This document shows positions 35,410 through 44,704 of a stretch of DNA of 64,000 nucleotides, in pieces. The notes under the pieces were generated by a model, which saw nothing but the letters and a program-made list of their open reading frames with translations, had not been told where the DNA came from and searched no databases. The stretch comes from CAVYXZ01 sp963772595 (GTDB taxonomy: Bacteria > Chloroflexota > Anaerolineae > Aggregatilineales > Phototrophicaceae), in the NCBI GenBank assembly GCA_963772595.1, contig CAVYXZ010000012.1, positions 202,191 through 266,190 of the forward strand, read 5' to 3'. Each line of letters starts with the position of its first letter. Positions within the stretch are counted from its first letter, which is position 1. A program made the position numbers and the translations under genes.

Positions 35410-36906
35410 TCAGGGCGATTTGGCTGTGGTATCCGGCGATACCGGCCAGGTAAAGCGGCATTCGGCGTTCTCGCCGCGCGCCACCGTGTCGCAGCGTGTC
35501 ACCAGACGACCCTCGTAGCGCACCTCGAAGCTGCTGACCTTGCTGCCGTTGGGGGTCTCGCTGCGCCAGGGCACACGCAGCGGGTCGGTGAGCGTCTCCT
35601 GCCCCTGGCGGTGATTGGCGATTGGGAGACACTGGGGCGGCACGGTCGGGGTCCCGCTGGTCAGGATAATCTGAAAGCAGTTGAGGTCGGTCGGCAGCAT
35701 ATCGCGCGGGATGCGATCCCCGGAGAAATCGTCGGTATTGTCATCGACGCCCCGTACGAATTTGAGGTCCTGGGTATGCAGAGGGTAATCGCCCTGGTTG
35801 ACGATGGTGAAGGTCGAATCGTCGTAGATCAGCAGGACAGGCGCGCCGTCTACCGGGCCGCTGCCGCCGAGTTCGCTCAGGCCGTTGATGATAAAGGCGG
35901 CGGCGATCAGCAGGATCACGGCTACCAGCGCAATCAATTGAATGGGATAACGGCGCGGGGCTGGTTTGTTGATCTGTGAACGGATCGATTCATTGGGCGC
36001 AGTAGGATCATCCGAGCTGGCTTCCTTCAGTGGCAGACCGTAGCCGCCGCGCACAGCGTTGACCAGTTCGGTGGCCGTCTCATGGCGCTGCCGGGGGTCT
36101 TTGCTGAGTGCCTTGAGCAGTGCGCGCTCGACCTCTACCGGGATCGAAGGATTGAGTTCACGCGGCGGGGGCGGCGGTTCGCTAATGTGGGCCAGCGCGA
36201 TCTCCATCGGCGTGCTGCCGTCGAAAGGCGTCTGGCCGGTGAGGATTTCGTAGAGGATGATGCCCAGCGCGTAAACATCGCTCTGGTTCACCGCCTGATC
36301 CGACGAGGTCGCCTGTTCCGGCGCGATGTAACGCGGTGTGCCGAAGGCCGTGCCGAGCGTCGTCTCCGAGGCGGGCCGCAGCACCAGCCCCAGGTCGGTC
36401 AGGGTGGCTTTGTCTTCCGAATCGATCAGAATGTTCGAGGGCTTCAAGTCGCGGTGAATAATGCCCTGCGAGTGGGCGTAATCGACCGCCGAGGCGATCT
36501 GCGTCATGATGTTCAGGCCGCGTTCCGCCGGCATCAGATTGCCTGCCTTGCGAATATCGCGCAGGATATGCGCCAGGTCCTGGCCGGTGATGAGCTTCAT
36601 CGCCAGGAAGTAGACGCCTTCGGTCTCGTCCTCACCGTACTGGTAGATGTCGATGATGTGTTCGTGGTCCAGGGCCGCCGCCGCACGCGCTTCGCGTTTG
36701 AAACGGTCGTAGATGCTGTTGTCGATCTCGAAGCGTTCCAGGTTGAGGACCTTCACCGCCGCAGGGCGCTGGAGCTTATAATCCATCGCCTTGTAGATGC
36801 GGGCCATCCCACCGGAGGCCAGACGGCTCGTGATCCGGTAGTCGCCAAGTTGTTTGCCGATCAAGGGATCATTCGACCGGGCGCTGCGCTGCTGCTTCTC
36901 AGACAC
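35410..36906 (-). CDS. Membrane-anchored Ser/Thr protein kinase (Hanks type)
   Basis: About 498 residues from GTG 36906 (GGAGGG just upstream); a TTG 13 codons earlier overlaps the preceding gene. Kinase domain about 15-280: 'LASGGMARIYKAMDYKLQRP', 'AAVKVLNLERF', 'GIIHRDLKPSNILIDSEDKA', 'TLTDLGLVLRPASETTLGTA', 'FGTPRYIAPEQ'. The Mg-binding DFG reads DLG, common in bacterial kinases. One helix 'IQLIALVAVILLIAAAFII' is followed by an extracellular domain of about 145 residues without PASTA repeats. It directly follows the pseudo-receiver/roadblock gene, 13 bases away, suggesting a joint signalling unit. Confidence 0.92.
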   Translation of the reverse strand: MSEKQQRSARSNDPLIGKQLGDYRITSRLASGGMARIYKAMDYKLQRPAAVKVLNLERFEIDNSIYDRFKREARAAAALDHEHIIDIYQYGEDETEGVYFLAMKLITGQDLAHILRDIRKAGNLMPAERGLNIMTQIASAVDYAHSQGIIHRDLKPSNILIDSEDKATLTDLGLVLRPASETTLGTAFGTPRYIAPEQATSSDQAVNQSDVYALGIILYEILTGQTPFDGSTPMEIALAHISEPPPPPRELNPSIPVEVERALLKALSKDPRQRHETATELVNAVRGGYGLPLKEASSDDPTAPNESIRSQINKPAPRRYPIQLIALVAVILLIAAAFIINGLSELGGSGPVDGAPVLLIYDDSTFTIVNQGDYPLHTQDLKFVRGVDDNTDDFSGDRIPRDMLPTDLNCFQIILTSGTPTVPPQCLPIANHRQGQETLTDPLRVPWRSETPNGSKVSSFEVRYEGRLVTRCDTVARGENAECRFTWPVSPDTTAKSP

Positions 36907-36919
36907 CTGCCCTCCGGCT

Positions 36920-38089
36920 TCAGTCGAGTTTGGGGAGGATCCCAAGTTCCTCAGCCTGTTCCCGATCTATGACTCCACCCTTTTGCCCGATGTCACTGGC
37001 GAGATCAGCCAGCTTATCGGGGTCGAAGAGATCGTCCACGTCCTCAAGGTTGAGATCCTCAAGGCCGTCGAAAATGCTCATATCCAGATTCTGGATCGGC
37101 TCTAACTGCACCGGCTCCGGTTCATCGTAGCTGATCTCAGCGCGTTCCAAAGGCTCGAAAACCGGCTCCGGTTCGTCGGCAGCCTGGGCTTTGCGCTGGC
37201 GGCGCGGCGCTTCGGCCTGCGCTTTCTTGGGTGCTTCGACGATGAAAGCCTGGGCACCGATCAGCGCGACCAGGTCTTCGCAGGCCCGGCGGCCATAACG
37301 GTTGACCGACCCCAGGGCGCGGTTGCCTGTCTCGCCGTTGAAGGCCAGGCACAGGAAATGATGCAGGCCAATCGACAGCACGTAGACGTCGTAATCGTCG
37401 CCATCGTAGAGGTGCATGGCGCGCGTTTGCCCGCCCACCAGTTCCTCCATGTTTATCATGGTGTTGAACATCGGCTGGAGGACCTCAGTCAGCTTTTCGC
37501 GGTCCAGATAGCCCACCGCGCCGCGTTCGAGCAGGACCTCGCCCGACCGGTTGGTGAGCACAATCGCCATCGCCCCGACATCGGTCAGCAGGGCGTCGAT
37601 GATCGGACGCGCGGCTTCGGTATCGACCAGCGGCACCGGCCCCAGGTCACGTGTTTCGGCAGGGGCTGCCGCTGCGGGCGCTTTGTTCATGGCCGCGAGC
37701 ATGTCGCCGCCATCCAGCGCGACCTGGATGACGTTGGCAAACTGGTTGAGGTCTACCGGACGGTGGAAGTAGATGAACGGCGATTCGTCGCCTAATTCCT
37801 CCATGTCCAGTTCAGGGTCGGTACTTTCTGCCAGGACGATAATGCGGGTATCCGGCGAGGCCAGGCTGACCTTGATCGCCAGTTGGTAGCCGCGAATATC
37901 ATCGTCCAGTTCAATGGTCGTCACGAGCAGCGCGCAATCGCCCTGCTCCGCTGCTGCCAGCGCATCCTGGCCGTTGGTCATATCGACCAGTATGACCGGG
38001 CGATCCAGCAAATCACAGATGGCGCGCATGATTCGCGCCAGCGATCCCGTCGAGTCCACCGTGATTATGCGAGGCGAAGAAGCAGCCAT
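36920..38089 (-). CDS. Pseudo-receiver plus roadblock/LC7 domain regulator
   Basis: 389 residues from ATG 38089; an upstream in-frame start is possible. Residues 1-125 are receiver-like ('PRIITVDSTGSLARIMRAIC', 'CALLVTTIELDDDIRGYQLA', 'RIIVLAES'), but the phospho-acceptor Asp position appears to be Thr and the usual Lys is Arg ('HRPVD'), so phosphorylation is unlikely. Residues 155-275 are a roadblock/LC7 module ('PIIDALLTDVGAMAIVLTNR', 'GQTRAMHLYDGDDYDVYVLS'). An acidic, Pro-rich tail ends with short helices. Roadblock proteins partner with small GTPases; none is nearby. Co-transcribed with the kinase, a likely phosphorylation partner. Confidence 0.8.
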   Translation of the reverse strand: MAASSPRIITVDSTGSLARIMRAICDLLDRPVILVDMTNGQDALAAAEQGDCALLVTTIELDDDIRGYQLAIKVSLASPDTRIIVLAESTDPELDMEELGDESPFIYFHRPVDLNQFANVIQVALDGGDMLAAMNKAPAAAAPAETRDLGPVPLVDTEAARPIIDALLTDVGAMAIVLTNRSGEVLLERGAVGYLDREKLTEVLQPMFNTMINMEELVGGQTRAMHLYDGDDYDVYVLSIGLHHFLCLAFNGETGNRALGSVNRYGRRACEDLVALIGAQAFIVEAPKKAQAEAPRRQRKAQAADEPEPVFEPLERAEISYDEPEPVQLEPIQNLDMSIFDGLEDLNLEDVDDLFDPDKLADLASDIGQKGGVIDREQAEELGILPKLD

Positions 38090-38191
38090 AACTCCAATCC
38101 GTGTCTCGTTCTCAGTATGAATATTCTTATTATACTGCAAAATCCCGATGGGACAGGTGAGGGTCTTAAGAATTCGAATAGGAAAGCGGAA

Positions 38192-38541
38192 CTACAGGGG
38201 TAAAACGATGACATCAGGCTCAGGCGGTGGTGTAATTGGGCCGGACGATGTCGCGGGTAGAAATGGATGATAGCAGATCATGATGTCGCAGTGCAGCGGC
38301 AGGGTGCTGCCGAAGTGGCGGTTGCGCGCGGCCCGCTGGTAAATATCTTCGGCCAGCAGCAGATGACCAGCCCCTGCCAGGAGAAGGAGATGCGCCGCCG
38401 CCGGTCGAAGACGGTCAGACGAGGCGTGATTCGGACACGCTGCCGCAGCCGGATCCAGGCGGACCTCCGCTGCTTTCGGGTGACGACGGTCTGGCCTTCG
38501 AGCGCCAGCGCGATCACGAAGTCTAACTGGTTATCCGGCAT
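38192..38541 (-). CDS. Small protein translationally coupled to the sigma factor, frame broken
   Basis: ATG 38541 lies inside the last codons of the sigma gene (ATGCCGGATAA), so translation is coupled. It begins 'MPDNQLDFVIALALEGQTVV' and after a frame change near 38440 continues 'AGHLLLAEDIYQRAARNRHF' and 'SSGPITPPPEPDVIVLPL' to a stop at 38192. About 115 residues. Position suggests an anti-sigma or accessory factor, but no zinc-finger HxxxCxxC motif and no clear membrane helix is seen. Weak call. Confidence 0.4.
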
Positions 38542-39100
38542 AGCCATGTGCAACCTGCACCTCTCGGCCTCGAAGCTGGTGGCGGAGATTCTCGCGGGCG
38601 TAGTACAGACGGCTTTTGACCGTCCCTACCGGGCAATCGAGAATCTGGGCGATGTCGTCAAGGCTCAAACCATTGAGATAATGCAGGACCACGACGACTC
38701 GCTGGTTGAAGTTCAAGGTGGCAATCGCTTTGCGCACTTCTTCCTGCAAACCGGCCACCTCCAGGGCATGATCCGGCGTGCTGCGGGCCGGACTCATCAG
38801 GTAATCAACGACGGTCTCCAAGGAGACGCGCCGCTTCTTATGCCGGGTCAGCCAGGTGTAGCTGAGGTTCACCGTGACACGATACAACCAGGGCATGAGC
38901 GGCAGGCTGCAATCAATACGGTTGGCATAGCGGTGCAGCCGCAAAAAACAGTCCTGGGTGATGTCCTCGGCAATTGCTTCGTCATGAGTGATTGCCAGCG
39001 CAGTACGATAAATCTGGGCATAGTAGCGGTCGAAAAGTGTGCCAAGCGCGCTCAGGTCATCGGCCTGAAGACGCTGAATGAGTTCGCCATCGCTTTCCAT
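38531..39100 (-). CDS. ECF-type RNA polymerase sigma factor
   Basis: 189 residues, intact. Region 2 'LGTLFDRYYAQIYRTALAIT' and 'EAIAEDITQDCFLRLHRYAN', then 'LMPWLYRVTVNLSYTWLTRH', and region 4 'RVVVVLHYLNGLSLDDIAQI' with 'CPVGTVKSRLYYARENLRHQ'. Group IV two-domain sigma. It overlaps a small downstream gene. A strong inverted repeat at 39183-39217 lies 83 bases upstream. Confidence 0.93.
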   Translation of the reverse strand: MESDGELIQRLQADDLSALGTLFDRYYAQIYRTALAITHDEAIAEDITQDCFLRLHRYANRIDCSLPLMPWLYRVTVNLSYTWLTRHKKRRVSLETVVDYLMSPARSTPDHALEVAGLQEEVRKAIATLNFNQRVVVVLHYLNGLSLDDIAQILDCPVGTVKSRLYYARENLRHQLRGREVQVAHGYAG

Positions 39101-39182
39101 ACGTTCTCCACATAAAACAGGTATCTCAAAAGCTTAAGTATTATTTAATCGCCTGCGCCGATATTTTCACGTGGTAAAAGGT

Positions 39183-39217
39183 GGCAAAATACTACCATAC
39201 TTTCGTATAGTTTTGCC
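39183..39217 (-). promoter_or_regulatory. Long inverted repeat upstream of the sigma gene
   Basis: GGCAAAA (39183-39189) and TTTTGCC (39211-39217) enclose CATAC-TTTC-GTATA, giving an imperfect 35-base palindrome with AT-rich flanks. It is placed as an operator or autoregulated promoter of the sigma gene; the DUF58 stop is 59 bases on the other side. Confidence 0.45.
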
Positions 39218-39275
39218 AATAATTGCTGGGGCCAGTTGTAACGCACACTGTAACTGAGGGTTTTTCGGGACCTGT

Positions 39276-40178
39276 TTACTTGAGCAGGCCAATGCTGCGC
39301 AGGTTTTGCAGGATGATGCGCTCCCAGGGGGCGCTGGTCTCGACAAAGAGGTAGTGGCCGCCCCGTTTCAGCACTTCCTGGCGGATCGACTCGCGCCAGG
39401 CATCCAGCCGCCGCAGGTAAATCTCGCGCATGTTGGCATCGACCGTGACCTCCTGGCTGCCGCCGGTCTCCACGTCGATCAGGCGCAGATCGCCGACCAT
39501 CGGCGGGTGGACTTCTTCCGGGGCCAGCACGTGCAGCAGCGCCACCTCGAAGCCTTTGCCCATCAGCGCCGCCATGCCCTCGATATAGCCGTCGGGCGAG
39601 AACATATCGCTGATGATAAACATCAGGCCGGGCCGCGTCACCCGCAGCGCATAATCGTCCAGCAGGGCGTTCAGGTTGGTCATGCCGCCGGTCCGCAGCC
39701 GCTCGACAAAATCGAGCATGGCGACCGCGCGCGCACGTCCGCGTGAGGGGCCGAAGGTCTCGTTCCCCCGGTCATTGGCCGCTGTCAGGAGCATCCGGTC
39801 GTTGCTGTTGAGCGAGGTGTAGGCCAGTCCCGCTGCCAGCCGCCGGGCGAAGACGAACTTGTTGGTGTTGATGTCCTCGGCATCGCGCGGCCAATCCATG
39901 CTGGCTGAGGTATCGACGATAATGTGGACGGCCAGGTCTTCCTCGTCTTCCAGCAGCTTGATGTAAGGCCGTTCCAGGCGGGCGTAGATGTTCCAGTCCA
40001 GCCGCCGCAGATCATCACCCTGGGTGTAATTGCGGTAATCGGCGAACTCGATGCTGGTGCCGCGTTTGGTCGAGCGGCGTTCACCTTTGGTGGCCCCGGC
40101 CCGCGCGCGCTGCGACCAGAGCATCACCTGTTCCAGTTTGCGCCGTGTTTTCTCGTCGAAAATCTTGTGATCGGGCAT
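39276..40178 (-). CDS. DUF58 domain protein with vWA-like fold
   Basis: 300 residues, intact. DUF58 core 'RRSTKRGTSIEFADYRNYTQ', 'GDDLRRLDWNIYARLERPYI', and vWA MIDAS-like 'AVHIIVDTSASMDWP' (DxSxS). No membrane helices. DUF58 proteins accompany MoxR ATPases, here 250 bases upstream on the same strand; the pair is thought to act in metal-dependent maturation or assembly of partner proteins. It is the last gene of the long minus-strand cluster starting at 49.9 kb. Confidence 0.9.
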   Translation of the reverse strand: MPDHKIFDEKTRRKLEQVMLWSQRARAGATKGERRSTKRGTSIEFADYRNYTQGDDLRRLDWNIYARLERPYIKLLEDEEDLAVHIIVDTSASMDWPRDAEDINTNKFVFARRLAAGLAYTSLNSNDRMLLTAANDRGNETFGPSRGRARAVAMLDFVERLRTGGMTNLNALLDDYALRVTRPGLMFIISDMFSPDGYIEGMAALMGKGFEVALLHVLAPEEVHPPMVGDLRLIDVETGGSQEVTVDANMREIYLRRLDAWRESIRQEVLKRGGHYLFVETSAPWERIILQNLRSIGLLK

Positions 40179-40242
40179 GGGTGGGTAGTCTCTAGTCGAT
40201 GGTCAAAAGTCGATAGTCTCTGGTTCAGAGTCCGGTGAAGGT

Positions 40243-40425
40243 CGTAGGGGCACAACATGTTGTGCCCACATTTCGTGTTTCCTAGTATCAGGACAGAGTG
40301 GGCTGTGCCCTTACGTGCTTACACCCCTCCCTATATCCCTCCCCGAATTCAGGGAGGGACTTTGAAAACCCCGCAGCGGAGCGTTCTCCCTTCCCTTCGA
40401 ATTCGGGGGAAGGGCCGGGGATGGG
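40243..40425 (+). repeat. Compound palindromic repeats between moxR and the DUF58 gene
   Basis: The 248-base gap holds two repeat types. 40248-40267 is a perfect 20-base palindrome, GGGCACAACATGTTGTGCCC, with a matching inverted tail GGGCTGTGCCCTTACG near 40310. 40325-40425 carries CCCTCCCCGAATTCAGGGAG and CCCTTCCCTTCGAATTCGGG with GGGAAGGGCCGGGGATGGGG, resembling the dispersed repeats at 31850 and 53940. No gene is present. The insertion separates two cluster genes that are usually adjacent. Confidence 0.65.
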
Positions 40426-40426
40426 G

Positions 40427-41422
40427 TCATACGCCCACCGGTTGTTTATCGACCAGCTTGAGCAGGTCCTTAATGATGTCGTCGCTGCTGACGCCTTCGG
40501 CCAGGCCCTCGAAGTTGAGCAGCAGACGGTGACGCAGCGCTGACGGGGCGACGGCGGCCACATCGTCAAAGGAGACGTTGAAGCGGCCTTCCAGCACGGC
40601 GTGGATCTTCGCGCCGATGATGAGCGCCTGGGCACCACGCGGGCTGGAGCCGTAGCGCACGTACTGCTGAATCATCTCGGAGGCGGTGGGCTGGTCGGGA
40701 TGCGTGGCGATCACCAGCCGGGCGACGTACTCGTTGACGTGGCTGGCGACCGGCGCGTTAAGGGCAAGCTGGCCCATGCTGATTACCTGCTTGCCATCGG
40801 CCACTTTCTCAGGGCGCGGCTGTTCCGCCCCGGTGGTGCGTTCCAGAATGTCCACCAGTTCGGCCACATCGGGATAGTTGACGTTGATCTTGAACATGAA
40901 GCGGTCCAACTGCGCTTCCGGCAGGGGGTAGGTGCCCTCCATCTCCAGCGGATTCTGCGTTGCCAGGACGAAGAAGGGCGGTTCCAGCGTGTAGCTGCGG
41001 TTGGCGACCGTGACCGTCTTTTCCTGCATGGCTTCCAGCAGCGCCGACTGCGTCTTGGGCGTGGCGCGGTTGATCTCATCGGCCAGGATCAGATTGGCGA
41101 AGACCGGGCCTTCGTGGAAGCGGAAGATGCGCCGCCCTTCCTCCGATTCCTCCATGATGTCGGTGCCGGTGATGTCCGAGGGCATCAGGTCCGGCGTGAA
41201 CTGGATACGCGCGAATTTGAGATCCAGCGCGTCGGCCAGGCTGCGGATCAGCATGGTCTTGCCCAGGCCGGGGACGCCTTCCAGCAGGGCATGACGCCCG
41301 GCCAGAATGCAGATCACCACGCTGCGGACCACCTCGTGCTGGCCCACGATCACCCGCGCGACCTCGGCTTCAATCGCCTGGGCGATGCGGCTAAATTCTT
41401 CGAGACTCTGTTCGTCAGTCAT
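40427..41422 (-). CDS. MoxR-family AAA+ ATPase
   Basis: 331 residues, intact. Walker A 'LLEGVPGLGKTMLIRSLADA', Walker B 'LILADEINRATPKTQSALLE', sensor 1 'VLATQNPLEMEGTYPLPEAQ', arginine-finger 'LDRFMFKINVNYPD' and lid 'RYGSSPRGAQALIIGAKIHA'. MoxR ATPases act as chaperones with DUF58/vWA partners. It sits between the Q-rich membrane protein and DUF58 in the usual order. Confidence 0.95.
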   Translation of the reverse strand: MTDEQSLEEFSRIAQAIEAEVARVIVGQHEVVRSVVICILAGRHALLEGVPGLGKTMLIRSLADALDLKFARIQFTPDLMPSDITGTDIMEESEEGRRIFRFHEGPVFANLILADEINRATPKTQSALLEAMQEKTVTVANRSYTLEPPFFVLATQNPLEMEGTYPLPEAQLDRFMFKINVNYPDVAELVDILERTTGAEQPRPEKVADGKQVISMGQLALNAPVASHVNEYVARLVIATHPDQPTASEMIQQYVRYGSSPRGAQALIIGAKIHAVLEGRFNVSFDDVAAVAPSALRHRLLLNFEGLAEGVSSDDIIKDLLKLVDKQPVGV

Positions 41423-41506
41423 GTGTCTGATCCGTTATGTTCCGATAAAAGGTTGACATGTTGTGCCATGCCCCTAGCCACAGTCAGGATACGCTGTAAT
41501 GCATCT

Positions 41507-43336
41507 CTACGGATTATTACTATTACCCTGACTGTCCTGTCCTGGTTCGAGCGACGAGAAATAGTCATGCACGACATCGCGCAGGCCGAGGGGAATGTAA
41601 TCGCTGTCCAGGGCGCGGTTGGCGGCGTTCCTGTAATCGCTGTAGACCTGATTGTAGGGCACCAGTGCGTCGCCATCCGGGTTATCGACATAATTACCTT
41701 CCGAGGCGAGCGCTGTTCCCGGCATCCGGCTCCAGGACGATCTGCGGGCCGCCGTTGCCACCGACCCGCCGGGGATCATACACCGACGAATAATTACGTT
41801 CGCCCTGCCCGTCCGGGTGGTTATCCTGGCTGATGCTGCTGGGCTGGTTGCTCGGCTCGTCCTGCCCATTGCCGCCGGATTGGTCGCCTGCGCCAGGACC
41901 ACTGGTTTCCGATTCCTGGTTACTGCTGGACGCCGAATCTGGGGGCATGTCGCTCTGCCCCTGGCTGGGGCTGCCCTGCGAAGTCTGTCCGGGGTCCGCC
42001 TGCTGCTGCCCCTGTGAGTCTCATGCTCTGATTGCTCTGCTGCTGGCCGGGTTGATCGCCAGGCTGCTGCTGGCCCTGCTGCGGCATTTGCCCGCTGTCC
42101 TGGCTTGACTGCTGCGCTTGACTGCTCTGCTGGGCCATCTGGTCACTGGCCTGCTGCAAGGCGTTCGCGTTGCTTTGCATCTGCTGCGCCGCGCTTTGCT
42201 GCTGCTGCATTTGCTGCTGCTGCTGCTGGAGAGACTGCTGCGCCTGCTGCATCGCGTCCTGCAAGGCGTTCTGATCGTTGTTGCGCATGGCCTCGGCGGC
42301 ATCGCGCATCTGCTGGGCCAGTTCAGGGTTCGTTTGTTCAAGCTGGTCGGCTGCCGCGTCCAATTGGTCCGCCAGGGACTGGGTATCGTTGCTGTTGGCG
42401 GGGTTACTCGAATCGCTGCGACTGCATCTGGTCGAAGAACTGCGACATCGTATCGCCGCTGCTCTGGTCCTGCTGCTGGTTCTGATCCTGCTGCTGCTGC
42501 GTGGGATCATTGCTCAGCTTGCCCGCCGCCGAATTCAGCGCCTGCTGCTGCTGCTGTACCTGCCGGTTGAGATTGTCCGCCTGCTGCTGTAAGTCTGCCT
42601 GGCGTATCCGTCAGGCTGGCGTAAGGCCTCCTGCGGGCTGACGTTAGCCTGATCGAGGACCTCGCTGGTCTCGTCAAGCTGCTGGAGCAGGTTCTCGCGC
42701 TCCTCGTCGGTCAGGGTGGTATCCTGGGCGATGTCTTCCGTAATGTCTCCGACCGTATCCGCCGCATCGTCAAAGACTGCCGGGCGATCTGGCACGCTGT
42801 TATCGACGGCGGCCTGCGGGTTGGGCAGCACTGCCAGCACCAGCAGGACCAGCAATACGATGCCCACGCCGATCCAGGCGCGCCGGTCCCAATTCAGCGG
42901 CAGCGCTTCGTCGGGCATTGACCGCACTGCCCGTGCATCCAGGCGTCGTCGATCTGGCGGCTGATAAAGGCTTCGGAGTGTGAATGCGCCCCTCAAGGAG
43001 TTCCAGCGCCGTCGAGACCCGTTCGCCCAGGTTGAACTGAATGTCAAAGCGCCGCGCGCTTTGCAGGGTTGGGCGCGGCCACAACCAGACCAAGCGCCAG
43101 CATCACCAGCAGGCCAAGCAGAACCAACGCCGCCGAGGCGACCAGCATTTGCAGAGTCGTGAAGGGCAGCGGACGCAGCCGGGCCAGCGATCAGCAGCAG
43201 GATGCCCGCGCCCAGGCCGGGCAGCAAGCTGTAAGGCAGCCACCACAGGCTCTGCCGCAGCCGCAGCCGCCGGTTCCAGTCGCGAAATCAGGCCGTGCAG
43301 ACCATCGACTGCGGGGGTCGTCGCTGCCATCGTCAT
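41507..43336 (-). CDS. Glutamine-rich coiled-coil membrane protein of the MoxR/DUF58 cluster, frame broken
   Basis: Pieces in all three frames join into one protein of about 600 residues from ATG 43336, which overlaps the permease stop (ATGA). N-terminal hydrophobic helices ('LWWLPYSLLPGLGAGILLLI', 'VASAALVLLGLLVMLALGLV', 'IGVGIVLLVLLVLAVLPNPQ') precede an acidic helical region ('TLTDEERENLLQQLDETSEV') and a Q-rich coiled coil ('MQQAQQSLQQQQQQMQQQQS'). A Ser/Gly/Gln-rich linker leads to 'LGLRDVVHDYFSSLEPGQ'. At least six frame changes are needed. The C-terminal YFSSLEP piece is typical of proteins linked to MoxR/DUF58. Function unknown. Confidence 0.65.
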
Positions 43337-44665
43337 TCCTCCACTTCATGAGTTCGCATCTGCCGCACGGCCACGACCACCAGGACGGCGGAGATGACCA
43401 GGTAGAAGACGGTGAAACTGATCCAGGGCGAGACGATTGGAATTGTGCTGCCATCACTGGCAAGTGTCAGAGTCGAGAAGCCGACCACCTGCTGGTCGCT
43501 CAGAAGCTGCAGACTGACCTGCGCCGTTGCCACAGGGTTCAGGCTGACGAGGATCAGGCCCAGGTAGATGAACAGGGTTTCGACCAGCGAGGAACTGCTG
43601 ATGCCGGAGCTAAAGCCGCTCACCGCGCTGCCAAAGGCGTGTCAGCAGGGGCAGCGACAGCAGAATCGGGATGCCGAAGATGACCGCCAGCGCCACCACG
43701 TAGGAGCGAATGCTGGCCGAGAGCGTGCGCGGCGTGATGGCCGAAAAGAAGATGCCCAGCGTCCCCAGCGTGATCGTCGTCACCGTCAGGATGATGAAGG
43801 CCAGGACCAGTTCCATCTCGGTCACACCGCCGAAGAGAAAGGCCATGCTCTGCAGGGGGATGGCCGAAAACAGCAGCAGCAGAATATAGGCCAGCGCTGT
43901 CTCCAGCTTGCCGATGACGAAGGAGGGACTCGCCAGCAGGGTCGTCCGCAGCAGATCATAGGTGCGGCGCTCGCGTTCGCCGGTAATGGCCCCGGCGGTG
44001 AAGGCCGGTGCGATAAAGACGATCAGCAGCAGTTCCACGCCGACCAGGCCGATAAACAGCACCCGGCCAATTTCGCCGACCACCGAGGAGCCGGTCGTCT
44101 GGATGCGTCCGCTGATGTAAATGACGTAGAGCAGGGCGGTGAAGGTGCCCATCAACGCCAGGTAGACCGTCAGCACGATGAAGGCGCGCATCCCGCGCAT
44201 CCGGCCTCGCAGTTCCTTGAGCATCACCGGGTTGATGCGGAAGGCGGAGACATCGTGCATCACGGCCAGCCCGGCCCAAGCGGTGACGATGATGGTAACG
44301 ATGGCCGGAGTGTAGCCCAGCGCCGGGATCATCAGCAGATTGACCGCCGCGACGATCCAGATGCCCGGCAGCGCCCAGATTTCGCGCGCCAGTACCCCGA
44401 CCATCAACACCAGCAGCAGGCTGAGGTTCAGCAGCAGCAGCAGGATCACAATTGCCAGGGCGGTATCGCCTGCGACGGTCACGCGGCCCAGCAGCAGACC
44501 CTGCAAGCTGTCAAAGAGATTCGGGATGAGGCCCAGGCCGCCCGCCAGCGCCAGCAGCAGACACAGCAGTACCAGCACAGCATGGGCAATCGCGCCGCCG
44601 CGCAGCAGCTTCGCTGCCCGGTCCAGCCGGATTTCTACGGGGGTGCGATACTCAATCCTGCGCTG
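43333..44665 (-). CDS. ABC-2 type transporter permease of the cluster, frame broken once
   Basis: About 440 residues. The main frame runs to 'LPLLTRLWQRGERL' at 43610; removing one C near 43638 joins 'FGSAVSGFSSGISSSSLVET' and a last helix ending at 43333. Multiple helices, e.g. 'VLVLLCLLLALAGGLGLIPN' and 'TALAIVILLLLLNLSLLLVL', plus the ABC-2 signature 'AGAITGERERRTYDLLRTT'. The N-terminus is probably 'IEYRTPVEIRLDRAAKLLRG' from about 44665, where no ATG is visible in frame. Its ATPase partner is likely the gene at 46421, now separated by two lamin-tail genes. Confidence 0.75.
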
Positions 44666-44704
44666 CTTGTCTGGACGTTATCCACCACTTATGCTCACTT
44701 ATGC

